Shown here piece by piece: positions 15,014-22,850 of a stretch of 64,000 bases of DNA (positions within the stretch are counted from its first letter, which is position 1; the number at the start of each line of letters is the position of its first letter). The notes beneath the pieces are model-generated. The model was not told the DNA's origin, ran no database searches, and saw only the letters and a program-made list of their open reading frames with translations. Source of the DNA: M55B112 sp964539395 (GTDB lineage Bacteria > Bacteroidota > Bacteroidia > Bacteroidales > GCA-2748055); NCBI GenBank assembly GCA_964539395.1, contig CAZIIU010000003.1:1-64000 (forward strand), read 5' to 3'. The translations under genes were made by a program, and so were the position numbers.

Positions 15014-15364
15014 TTAAAACTTCTTCTCCTGGATCCGGGCACGCTTACCGGTCAGCTTCCTGAGATAGAAGATCCTTGCACGACGCACGCGACCCCGCTT
15101 GTTTATCTCAATCTGGTCAATGAACGGCGAAGCTGTTGGAAAAATCCTCTCTACACCAACGTTGCCCGACATCTTTCTGACGGTAAATGTTCCTGTGTTC
15201 CCGGTTCCCTTTTTCTGAAGAACCGTGCCACGGAACTGCTGAATACGCTCCTTGTTACCCTCCTTGATCTTGTAATGTACCGTTATCGTATCTCCTGCTT
15301 TAAAATCAGGAAGCGTGGCCTCACTTGCGTAGCTCTCTTTTACTACATCCATTAAATTCATCAC
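15014..15364 (-). CDS. rplS: 50S ribosomal protein L19
   Basis: The 116-residue protein matches L19 throughout: PDFKAGDTITVHYKIKEGNKER, RIQQFRGTVLQKKG, TFTVRKMSGNVGVERIFP and RGRVRRARIFYLRKL. L19 sits at the 30S-50S interface. The start is one of two adjacent ATG codons (15364 or 15361). It stands alone here rather than with rpsP-rimM-trmD, followed by the tRNA-Arg gene on the same strand. Confidence 0.98.
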   Translation of the reverse strand: MMNLMDVVKESYASEATLPDFKAGDTITVHYKIKEGNKERIQQFRGTVLQKKGTGNTGTFTVRKMSGNVGVERIFPTASPFIDQIEINKRGRVRRARIFYLRKLTGKRARIQEKKF

Positions 15365-15573
15365 TCAATATTTTTTTATGTACCTCTTCTTTTAACAGGT
15401 CGCAAAATTAGAAAATAATTTGGAAATAATATAAGAATTATCAACAAAAATCTGTTAACAACCAACCATCTTCCTCTTTAAACCGGTTCATGGCAATGCA
15501 AGGCGTTTTATACCGGTGTAATCCCTCCCAAAGATAATCCTTCCCAAAGGTCATCCTTTATGAAGGTGGCAGC

Positions 15574-17274
15574 TTAATGACCTTCATCTTCAGGGACGAG
15601 CAGCTTATCGCCCGTATCCTTCACCACGTCACGTTTCCACTCCTCGGAATACCCCGGAAAATCCGGTCCGACAGGATAACCATACTCAGTGCGTTCAAAC
15701 TGACCATTCTTCTCAACCTTGATATTTCCATCCATGTATTTTACCAACAGGTATTGCCCCAGCTTCTTCCACTCAGCAACTGTGTGATTCCCTGCATTTA
15801 CAGAAAAGTTGGTGATATAGGCCCTGGCCTTTTCAGGATCCTCCCGGAAGAGTTCCATGGCCTTTTCATCAACTTTCGCTACTTTTTCAATCAACCCCTT
15901 TTCGAGCGATGCCTGCTTCTTTTTTATATCTTCTATCAAAATATTGTAGCGCAGATAGGCAAAGTTCGATACGAAGTTGAATGTCCAGAATGCTGAATTA
16001 TCCGAGTAGGTGAGGAGATCGCCATTCCCCACCGCAAAGGTAAAGGGCACCGCCGTCATGCCACAATACATGGGCACATACACACTCGACGCAGCATCAT
16101 CGACACCAAACCAGAGGATTCCTCCAATGATATCGGGCATTCCTGCGCGACTTTCCGCTACAAATGAAAAACCGGTCTGCTGGGTCGCGGTTGCCCGCTC
16201 ATTGCAGTACTTTTTTCCATCAACTTCCCAGTAAAGCGGCCGCCAGCGGTAGGGGAGACCAAATGGTCCTGCACCGGCATCCTTGCTCATATCGAGCTCA
16301 GTTCCCTCCAGGTGATCCCGCATGAAATTCATCAGGTCATGGTTGGATATTTTTCTTTTGGGTTTGATGTACAACGGCATCCTGTTTGACAAATCATGTC
16401 CCTTCACATATTCAAAATACTGGTCCATGTCGTCGTTGATATCCTTAAAGAACGACCATACCCGCATGTCACAAAACCGTGCACCACCGAATGTAATGGG
16501 CGCATAGGTGTCTGAAAAGCTGAAGTCCTCATCGGTTCCCTCATAATACCCTTTCTCACGTGCAAAACTTATTACATCGGGAGAATAGATGCAGTTTTCA
16601 GGATCATCCAATGGAAACTGCTGTATCCTGGCCTGGTTGGCATGACCGGATACATATCCGTCGGGAATTTTTACCGCCACCCATACAGCACCCCTGTTTT
16701 TATTATAGGTGATCGCATTTTTGCCCCGTCCCTTTGTGACCATTTCGGTGCCCTTGCCGATCAGCTCCATGATCCACACTTCATAAGGATCGGCAATGGA
16801 AAATGATTCTCCGGAACTGTAATACCCATATTCCTCAACCAGCTCAGCCATGATATGGATCGCCTCCCTGGCTGTCTTTGCACGCTGCAATGTGATATAC
16901 ATCAGGCTTCCGTAATCGATGATCCCCGTCGTATCAACCAGCTCGCCTCTTCCTCCATACGTTGTCTCGCCAATTGCCACCTGGTGTTCATTCATATTTC
17001 CTACCACGGACAAGGTATGGTGCACCTGCCTGATCTGTCCAAGAAACTTGTTGGTGTCCCATTCATAAACACTCAGCATGGTTCCCTCAGGGTACGTCGC
17101 TGCCGGAGTGAAGTACAGTTCACCATATAAAACATGCGCATCTGCAGCATACGTGATCATTGAACTGCCATTTACTGCAGCGCCAGGGGTCACGAGAAAA
17201 TTTGTGCAGGACTGCATTTCACTGTGTAAAAACAATAAACCGGTTGTCAACAGACTAAAAACAATTTTATTCAT
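15574..17274 (-). CDS. C69 family (PepD-like) peptidase, exported
   Basis: The 566-residue protein has a signal peptide followed by Cys23-Thr-Asn-Phe-Leu-Val, the N-terminal nucleophile motif of family C69 (Ntn hydrolase) dipeptidases. YGGRGELVDTTGIIDYGSLMYITLQRAKTAREAI and the SGESFSIADPYEVWIMELIGKG block are family-typical. Processing to expose Cys23 would activate it. The residues before Cys23 (HSEMQS) do not make a good lipobox, so Ntn maturation is more likely than lipidation. It probably cleaves short peptides in the periplasm. It stands alone, with the promoter in the gap 17275-17590. Confidence 0.9.
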   Translation of the reverse strand: MNKIVFSLLTTGLLFLHSEMQSCTNFLVTPGAAVNGSSMITYAADAHVLYGELYFTPAATYPEGTMLSVYEWDTNKFLGQIRQVHHTLSVVGNMNEHQVAIGETTYGGRGELVDTTGIIDYGSLMYITLQRAKTAREAIHIMAELVEEYGYYSSGESFSIADPYEVWIMELIGKGTEMVTKGRGKNAITYNKNRGAVWVAVKIPDGYVSGHANQARIQQFPLDDPENCIYSPDVISFAREKGYYEGTDEDFSFSDTYAPITFGGARFCDMRVWSFFKDINDDMDQYFEYVKGHDLSNRMPLYIKPKRKISNHDLMNFMRDHLEGTELDMSKDAGAGPFGLPYRWRPLYWEVDGKKYCNERATATQQTGFSFVAESRAGMPDIIGGILWFGVDDAASSVYVPMYCGMTAVPFTFAVGNGDLLTYSDNSAFWTFNFVSNFAYLRYNILIEDIKKKQASLEKGLIEKVAKVDEKAMELFREDPEKARAYITNFSVNAGNHTVAEWKKLGQYLLVKYMDGNIKVEKNGQFERTEYGYPVGPDFPGYSEEWKRDVVKDTGDKLLVPEDEGH

Positions 17275-17553
17275 ACTTCAACGTTTTATATTAAGACTTT
17301 ACTTTTGTTAAGAGGTTTTAAAGAAATCATTTTTCCGGTCAACAAGCAAGTGTTTATATTTTATAACATAATGACCACTATTGAACAAAAGTTTTAATAA
17401 AATGTTATTTTTAATAAATATTTATTTAGCTTTCAAGGCAGGGGTGTACTTTGAAATATTTGCAAAGTAATGTTATAGCATGAAAATAATGGGGGGGGGG
17501 TATTAAGAGTTTAACATAAAAATACTATTTAAGATTAATTAACACTAATTTAA
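17275..17553. other. AT-rich gap with a ten-G tract
   Basis: This gap between the divergent C69 gene and the small-RNA unit is very AT-rich, apart from an uninterrupted run of ten G at 17491-17500. No coding frame is visible. Confidence 0.6.
17491..17500 (+). repeat. Homopolymer tract of ten G
   Basis: Ten consecutive G in AT-rich DNA, 54 bases before the TTTG -33 box of the small-RNA unit and about 217 bases before the C69 peptidase start. Tracts of this length are prone to slippage and could tune expression. Confidence 0.8.
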
Positions 17554-17584
17554 TTTGAGTTTAGAGAAAAGGATATTATCTTTG
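17554..17584 (+). promoter_or_regulatory. Full Bacteroidota promoter: TTTG - 19 bases - TATCTTTG
   Basis: TTTG at 17554-17557 and TATCTTTG at 17577-17584 match the -33 and -7 boxes with the preferred 19-base spacing. This is the best promoter in the window. Transcription would start near 17591 and reach only the repeat and terminator below. Confidence 0.75.
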
Positions 17585-17636
17585 TGGTATAAAATTTGCG
17601 ATAAGCAGATGTAAGGATGAAATTTAAGGAAACTAG

Positions 17637-17694
17637 TAGTTTTAGTTGGTAGTTTTAGTTGGTAGTTTTAGTTAGTAGTTTTAGTTAGTAGTTT
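17637..17694 (+). repeat. 13-bp tandem repeat, four copies plus a partial copy
   Basis: Units start at 17637, 17650, 17663 and 17676. The first two end in GG and the next two in AG, followed by TAGTTT. The 13-base period does not keep a reading frame, which argues for a role in RNA rather than in protein. Confidence 0.9.
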
Positions 17695-17704
17695 GAAAAG
17701 GAAG

Positions 17705-17732
17705 GGTGCTCTGCCAGGAGCACCTTTTTTTT
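17705..17732 (+). terminator. Terminator of the small RNA, shared with the convergent gene
   Basis: GGTGCTC and GAGCACC pair around TGCCAG and are followed by eight T. The last T bases overlap the stop codon of the convergent alcohol dehydrogenase gene. Confidence 0.85.
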
Positions 17733-18873
17733 ATGTAAAAATCCGGTCAACAATTGCCTTCCGGTCAGCGCTTTCAAGTTTGTAGTGAATTCCTGTAGCT
17801 TCGTTTTTATTCATCAATGCAAGTATTTTCTCTTTTTGATTGTAACCGATACCAGCCTCTGTCGCATTCACGGGACTTCCCAGCAAACTAAAGAAGGATT
17901 CAAATGACTGCACAGTCTCTTCAGCTGTATGAACATTAAAAAGCATTTCTCCTAATCGGATCACCCTTTCAGGATACCTCTCAGCGAGCCAGCGCATCCA
18001 TGAAGGATAGAAGATGGAAAGCGTTGCACCATGTGCTGTATCAAAAAGATATGAAAGTATGTGTCCCAGGGTGTGAACCCCCCAGTCGCCTGAAACACGT
18101 CCGTGTAAGGTGGTATCATTCAATGCGTTTGTCGCGGCCCACATGATCCGTTCCCTATACGAATAGTTGGAAAGATCCGCCATAAGCTTCGGTCCGGCTT
18201 CCAGCGCTTCATTGATGATTGAAATAACAAATTTGTCGGACAGATGCGCTTCTCCCTCTCCAAACCATGCTTCGAGGGAATGTGCAACGAGATCAACAAT
18301 CCCAAATGCAGTATAGTCAGCAGGGACACTCAGGGTATAAGTTGGATCCAGAAATGAGTGGACAGGGAACATAACTGGATGACTGAAACCGATTTTCTGG
18401 TCTAACTGATGATTCTGCAACACTGAAATTGAATTCATTTCAGTCCCCGTTGCAGCCAGCGTAAGCACTGCAATTAAGGGAAGTGAGCGATCCGGTTCAT
18501 GTTCCCTGGTCATTACATCCCACCCCTTTGCATTATCGGCAATGCAAACTGCAATGATCTTAGCAGAATCTATAACACTTCCGCCACCGACTGCGACGAC
18601 CAAATCTACACCTTCAGAAATACCCTTCTCAGCCGCTTCATCAACTGCCTCAACAACCGGATTTGGTTTGATTCCATTGTATTCGATGACCTTTATTCCG
18701 CTTCTTTCCAACTGTCTTACAGTGTCGTCATAGCTTCCGTTGCGAAGTACAGACCCTTTTCCATAAACAAGTAAAGCCTTTTTCCCGAGAGTAGCTGCTG
18801 CTGCACCCAGATCTTTAACGCAATTACTTCCAAAATGAAGTTGTACCGGATTATAGGCAATAAATTTTTCCAT
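17731..18873 (-). CDS. Iron-containing alcohol dehydrogenase
   Basis: The 380-residue protein has the family's NAD(P)-binding signature AVGGGSVIDSAKIIA and the metal-binding region DLVAHSLEAWF, followed by HTLGHILSYLFDTAHGATLSI, which supplies the Asp/His ligands. It resembles NADH-dependent butanol dehydrogenase (BdhA/YqhD-like) and probably reduces aldehydes in the cytoplasm. It is the last gene of a three-gene minus-strand operon, 7 bases after anmK. The link to peptidoglycan recycling is positional only. Confidence 0.92.
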   Translation of the reverse strand: MEKFIAYNPVQLHFGSNCVKDLGAAAATLGKKALLVYGKGSVLRNGSYDDTVRQLERSGIKVIEYNGIKPNPVVEAVDEAAEKGISEGVDLVVAVGGGSVIDSAKIIAVCIADNAKGWDVMTREHEPDRSLPLIAVLTLAATGTEMNSISVLQNHQLDQKIGFSHPVMFPVHSFLDPTYTLSVPADYTAFGIVDLVAHSLEAWFGEGEAHLSDKFVISIINEALEAGPKLMADLSNYSYRERIMWAATNALNDTTLHGRVSGDWGVHTLGHILSYLFDTAHGATLSIFYPSWMRWLAERYPERVIRLGEMLFNVHTAEETVQSFESFFSLLGSPVNATEAGIGYNQKEKILALMNKNEATGIHYKLESADRKAIVDRIFT

Positions 18874-18880
18874 TTACTTT

Positions 18881-19957
18881 TTATTTTGGGTAGTTAATAA
18901 TTCCTGCCGAGGTATCTGAGCCGGCCCCCGTAACCGAAGCCAGTACATTGATCTCATTTCGCATACGCAGCAGACCCAGATAGGCAAATACCATCGCTTC
19001 CTTGAAATCTGTTAGCTGATTGTCAGGTATAACCAGTTCAGCACTACATTTGTTTTTGATTCGGCTGACGAGATGCTGGTTGTAGCTGCCTCCTCCGGTC
19101 ACCAGCATCTTGTTTGCAGGAACAGAGAATTGATTGACAAGTCCGGAGATCTGATCGGCAATATGCTCGTTAATAGTGCACAATGCGTCCTCGATACTCA
19201 AACAAGTCTTTCTGATTTCAGGAAGAAATTGGCGGATAAACCATTCTTTTCCCAACGATTTTGGAGGTTTGCCGATGTAGTAATCTAAAGAATTAAGCCT
19301 GTTAAGCAGGTCTGCGTGTACTTTACCCCTGGCGGCCAGTGTCCCGTTATTGTCATAATCAATCCCGATCCATGAAGCTATCGTATTGAGGGCCATGTTG
19401 CAAGGAGCAATATCACAGGCCACCCGTTTATCATTAAGATCGAAAGAGATATTTGCAATACCTCCAAGATTCAGGCAGAAAGTATATTCCCCGAACAGGT
19501 CCCGGTCTCCAACGGGGACCAAGGGCGCACCCTGTCCACCCTTTGCTACATCCTGAAGCCTGAAATCGCTTACAACTGGCACCTTGGTTCTCTTTGCAAT
19601 CACATCGCCATCGCCGATTTGGAGTGTGATGCCCTTGTCGGGCTGATGCAATACAGTATGTCCGTGTGAGGCAATAAGTTCCGGCATACAAACATATTTA
19701 TTATTAAATCTGATGATTTGCTCAGCATAAAAGCCACCCAACTCCTGATCAAGCTCATGAAGATCCTGGGCACTGCTCGATAAAGCATCTTCCAGCTTCT
19801 CTCTAAGATAGTAAGGGTAGGGAATGGTTTCTGCAGCCTGAATCCCATATTCGTACCCCTTATTCCTGTGAATGAATTTACATAGTGCAAGATCAACTCC
19901 ATCCACTGATGTGCCCGACATGAGTCCAAGGACCAGATAATTCTTATTGTCCGACAT
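18881..19957 (-). CDS. anmK: Anhydro-N-acetylmuramic acid kinase
   Basis: The 358-residue protein shows GLMSGTSVDGVDLAL at the N-terminus (ATP-binding), SHGHTVLHQP, and GGIANISF plus TGGGSYN later, the marker motifs of AnmK. It phosphorylates and opens 1,6-anhydro-MurNAc to MurNAc-6-phosphate during cell-wall recycling. It lies 5 bases after an M23 peptidoglycan peptidase, giving a sensible cell-wall operon. Confidence 0.96.
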   Translation of the reverse strand: MSDNKNYLVLGLMSGTSVDGVDLALCKFIHRNKGYEYGIQAAETIPYPYYLREKLEDALSSSAQDLHELDQELGGFYAEQIIRFNNKYVCMPELIASHGHTVLHQPDKGITLQIGDGDVIAKRTKVPVVSDFRLQDVAKGGQGAPLVPVGDRDLFGEYTFCLNLGGIANISFDLNDKRVACDIAPCNMALNTIASWIGIDYDNNGTLAARGKVHADLLNRLNSLDYYIGKPPKSLGKEWFIRQFLPEIRKTCLSIEDALCTINEHIADQISGLVNQFSVPANKMLVTGGGSYNQHLVSRIKNKCSAELVIPDNQLTDFKEAMVFAYLGLLRMRNEINVLASVTGAGSDTSAGIINYPK

Positions 19958-19962
19958 ATCCT

Positions 19963-21675
19963 CTAACGAAAAAATTTCATTGTGAAAATCGAGATATTTC
20001 CAGTTGCATCCTCAATGTGAAGCTCAAGTTCGCGATTTTTTTTGAGAATCGGAACCCGTCCGTCAAATTCGTGCAGCAGCAGATCGTTTTTTGGATCATA
20101 TTCAAAGAGAATCCAATCTCCATCAATATATCCATTATATGAAGCGATCCCAGAAAGTTCGTCCTTCACGTGGAACCTGATTCCCGGTAACTCTGACAGG
20201 TCAGATCCATGCTGCAGGTTTAAAGGCCTGATGACAGGACCCACTGTATCAGCAGTGACTGTGTAACTGCCGAAACTCCTGAGTTCCCCGGTTATTGCCC
20301 CCTGGTTATATTTTCCACCAACATATGTCAGTTTTTCGTCATCCTCTATTTTAACAATGCAGAGGTTGTCCAGGTACTTTTCCGGTATTTCCCTCAGCGC
20401 AATTTCTATACCGATAAAACTGTGGACAGGAACTGATTCCCGATGGATGTGAAAGATATCTGACAGGTACTTTCCTGAGCCGCTGCTCCGAAGATAACTG
20501 AAGGTAACATCCTCGTAAAAACAGTAGGCTGGAAAAGTAAGCCTCAAGTCCCTGTCGGAAAAGCCAGACGGTCCGTTGTATGGCAATACCTTTCCTTTCA
20601 GGCTGTTGCTCTTCTTTATCATAGGCTGATTACCTGTGCCACGGACAAGAAAATGAAGCATCGATTCATTCCCGTAGCTATCATTAACAACTATTTCGAC
20701 ATGATGGATGAGTGTATCATTTATTTCAATGATTCCATCATTCTCAAATTGTTTGTAGATGCTGAGTTCATTAAATGGAAGTTTAAACAGCCGTTGGACC
20801 GAACTTCTGCTTTTATATTTATATGCATAGTCAATATGGGCATTAATGAATCGGCTCTCGGCAAATGAGAATTCATCCATCTCTGAATAGAAATACCGGT
20901 TACCATCCACCTTTAGCTCGATTGAATATATGCCACATTTGTTTCCGGCCCCGTTGAGATAGTCGTATACCTCAATACCAAAACCGATTTTACCCGACAA
21001 TCTTACCGGTTGCTTCTTGCCGGTGACATACCCGTTATTATCCTTTTCTGTAGTGATGATAGCTGGTTTCCCCGCATTCAGTACATGTGATTTCTCATCA
21101 ATTGGATAGATAACCAGCTTCGAAATTACAGGTGGGATGTTGTCATGAACAGGCAGGCCGAAAAACAATCCGTTCAGAGGGATCTGACCCGTCGTTCTCC
21201 TGATCTCAAAGTGCAGATGTGGACCACTCGAACTGCCAGTGTTTCCCGAAAGAGCCACTATTTCACCCTGTTCAACACTGAGCTCACCGGGCTCCGGATA
21301 TATGTTTATGGTATGGGATCTTTGACGGTATTGCACATCCCTGACGTACTCTTCAATAAGTTCATTAAAAACTGCAAGATGCCCGTATACTGTAGTATAA
21401 CCACCGGGATGATTTATATATAGTGCTTTTCCATAGCCGCCGGTTTGAATTTTAATCCGTGATACGTAGCCTTTTTCTACAGCATAAACCGGAAGACCAG
21501 TTACACCCCGGGTCTTAAAGTCCAGGCCTGAATGGAAATGATTAGAACGGAGTTCCCCAAAATTACCGGAAAGTATGAGTGGTATATCAAGCGGAGGGAT
21601 AAAAGCAGTTTTTTGCTGACCACTTAAACCAGGAATAATAAAATTAGTTATAAAAAACAGCAGGGTTATTCTCAT
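19963..21675 (-). CDS. M23 family metallopeptidase, exported
   Basis: The 570-residue protein has a signal peptide (about 1-20). The LytM-type zinc site is split between HFHSGLDF (His48, Asp52) and the later SSGPHLHFE motif at about residue 158, both near the N-terminus. The rest, about 380 residues, is a beta-rich region that probably binds the envelope or regulates access. It would cut peptide cross-links in peptidoglycan. It is the first gene of the operon with anmK and the alcohol dehydrogenase. Confidence 0.92.
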   Translation of the reverse strand: MRITLLFFITNFIIPGLSGQQKTAFIPPLDIPLILSGNFGELRSNHFHSGLDFKTRGVTGLPVYAVEKGYVSRIKIQTGGYGKALYINHPGGYTTVYGHLAVFNELIEEYVRDVQYRQRSHTINIYPEPGELSVEQGEIVALSGNTGSSSGPHLHFEIRRTTGQIPLNGLFFGLPVHDNIPPVISKLVIYPIDEKSHVLNAGKPAIITTEKDNNGYVTGKKQPVRLSGKIGFGIEVYDYLNGAGNKCGIYSIELKVDGNRYFYSEMDEFSFAESRFINAHIDYAYKYKSRSSVQRLFKLPFNELSIYKQFENDGIIEINDTLIHHVEIVVNDSYGNESMLHFLVRGTGNQPMIKKSNSLKGKVLPYNGPSGFSDRDLRLTFPAYCFYEDVTFSYLRSSGSGKYLSDIFHIHRESVPVHSFIGIEIALREIPEKYLDNLCIVKIEDDEKLTYVGGKYNQGAITGELRSFGSYTVTADTVGPVIRPLNLQHGSDLSELPGIRFHVKDELSGIASYNGYIDGDWILFEYDPKNDLLLHEFDGRVPILKKNRELELHIEDATGNISIFTMKFFR

Positions 21676-22006
21676 ATTAGGTTAACGATCTGAATAAGAA
21701 GTTAAAGATTTCCGTTGCTATTACAACAATATGGCTGAAATCTGCTAAACCCCTCTAATCAATTTTTCTTGCAAAAATAGAAATATATCTTGAACCAAAA
21801 TAAATGGCTCCCAAAATTGAACCGGAACAGCATTCCAGCGGTATATTATACAATCATATATCCTGGTGAAAATGGAACCCATTCGTACTATGGTGATGTG
21901 AAAACATTATTATACAGACGGGTAAATTAAAATGGATGAATTTTGATAATCCGGGTTTCTTTTTACAAAAAACAGTCTTATATTTGTATTCAATAACCTC
22001 TGTTTA
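21676..22006. other. Divergent intergenic region
   Basis: It contains the promoter of the zapB-like/zapA unit. A coding-like stretch of about 46 codons without ATG (roughly 21790-21930, ending TLLYRRVN) is visible on the plus strand but has no support as a gene. Confidence 0.4.
21979..21986 (+). promoter_or_regulatory. TAnnTTTG -7 element of the zapB-like / zapA unit
   Basis: TATATTTG lies 20 bases before the ATG at 22007, fitting a short leader. Confidence 0.55.
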
Positions 22007-22300
22007 ATGAGTGTCGATCAAATATATATTGTAGATGAATTAAAGTATAAAATTAATTTGCTGGCAGAGAAACTGGAGGATCACCGCTCCGTTAATTCTA
22101 TGCTGAAATCTGCAAATATGGATTTGGAAGACAAGATTAGGGATAAGGAATTAGAGATACAGGAATTAAAACAACAAAACAATACGCTGAAGCTTTCAAA
22201 GGCTTTCGTTGCAGGAAACGGAGAGCCCCGGGAAGCCAGGTTGCAGATAAATAAAATTGTGCGGGAGATCGATAGGTGTATTGCTCTTTTAAACAGATAA
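22007..22300 (+). CDS. Small coiled-coil protein upstream of zapA (ZapB-like)
   Basis: The 97-residue protein is one long coiled coil at residues about 8-65 (VDELKYKINLLAEKLEDHR, then DLEDKIRDKELEIQELKQQ), followed by a short helix ending REIDRCIALLNR. It ends 10 bases before zapA. Bacteroidota commonly carry such a gene here. By position and shape a divisome role like ZapB is likely, but sequence identity is not evident. Confidence 0.8.
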   Translation: MSVDQIYIVDELKYKINLLAEKLEDHRSVNSMLKSANMDLEDKIRDKELEIQELKQQNNTLKLSKAFVAGNGEPREARLQINKIVREIDRCIALLNR

Positions 22301-22310
22301 GTTGGGATAG

Positions 22311-22601
22311 ATGGATGAAAAACTGGCAATAAAGGTTCAGATTGCAGAAAGGTTCTATCCCCTGAAAATAGACGGCAGAGAAGAGGAGAAAATTAGAAAA
22401 GCGGCTAAATTAATCAATGACAGGCTTTTAAAGTATAAGCAGAGGTATACGGATAAGGATGCTCAGGATTTTATAGCAATGGCCGCCCTACAGTTTGTAA
22501 TACAGCTTTTGGATTGCGAATCTAAACTAAATGTTTTAACTTTGGAGGAGGATCTGAAATCTCTTAGTGAGGAGTTGGATGTTTTACTGAAAAAAGAGTA
22601 A
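22311..22601 (+). CDS. zapA: Cell division protein ZapA
   Basis: The 96-residue protein starts KVQIAERFYPLKIDGREEEKIRKAAKLINDRL, the ZapA N-terminal domain, and continues with a helix (DFIAMAALQFVIQLLDCESK) that forms the dimer/tetramer stalk. ZapA bundles FtsZ filaments. The zapA - 6S RNA - rny order seen here parallels the zapA-ssrS link of other bacteria. Confidence 0.92.
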   Translation: MDEKLAIKVQIAERFYPLKIDGREEEKIRKAAKLINDRLLKYKQRYTDKDAQDFIAMAALQFVIQLLDCESKLNVLTLEEDLKSLSEELDVLLKKE

Positions 22602-22623
22602 TAGCGTTCTTTGCATATATGAA

Positions 22624-22830
22624 GATTTTGCCCGCATTGTTTCTTCAACCATTTGTGAAACTCAACAATTATTAATTTGGAGCAAAGCTCGGTTCGACCA
22701 GAGCAGGCCACAACTTCGGTTCGCCGGAGAATTCCTCACGGAATCAGTGGAAACTCGATCCGATCCGGCAGTTCCATTAATGCTTTACTGGGGTTTTTAT
22801 AAATCTTGAAGGAATATGCGGGCTTTTTTT
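22624..22830 (+). ncRNA. ssrS: 6S RNA
   Basis: GCCCGCATTGTTTCTTCAA (22630-22648) pairs with TTGAAGGAATATGCGGGC (about 22806-22823) to close a rod of about 195 nt. Smaller inner helices follow (AGCTCGGTTCG, CTTCGGTTCGCCGG, ATTCCTCACGGAAT) and a T7 run ends it. Length, closing stem and location just after zapA fit 6S RNA, which binds the housekeeping RNA polymerase. The exact ends are estimated. Confidence 0.8.
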
Positions 22831-22850
22831 GTTTAAAAAAACGATAAACT

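Larger units (their letters stand above)
17591..17732 (+). ncRNA. Putative small RNA with four 13-bp tandem repeats
   Basis: A consensus promoter is followed by about 140 bases ending in a strong terminator, with no gene of normal size between. The body holds four copies of TAGTTTTAGTTGG / TAGTTTTAGTTAG (17637-17688) plus a partial fifth. A tiny frame ATG 17617 - TAG 17650 (MKFKETSSFSW) with an AAGG upstream ends inside the repeats, so a leader-peptide-like or dual-function RNA is possible. The next gene is convergent, so the RNA is not a leader for it. A related layout lies before argS at 59925-59994. Confidence 0.6.

Noticed and set aside
21790..21930. An orphan coding-like stretch ending TLLYRRVN
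   Set aside because: No start codon with a ribosome-binding site and no recognisable family; noted only in the gap description.
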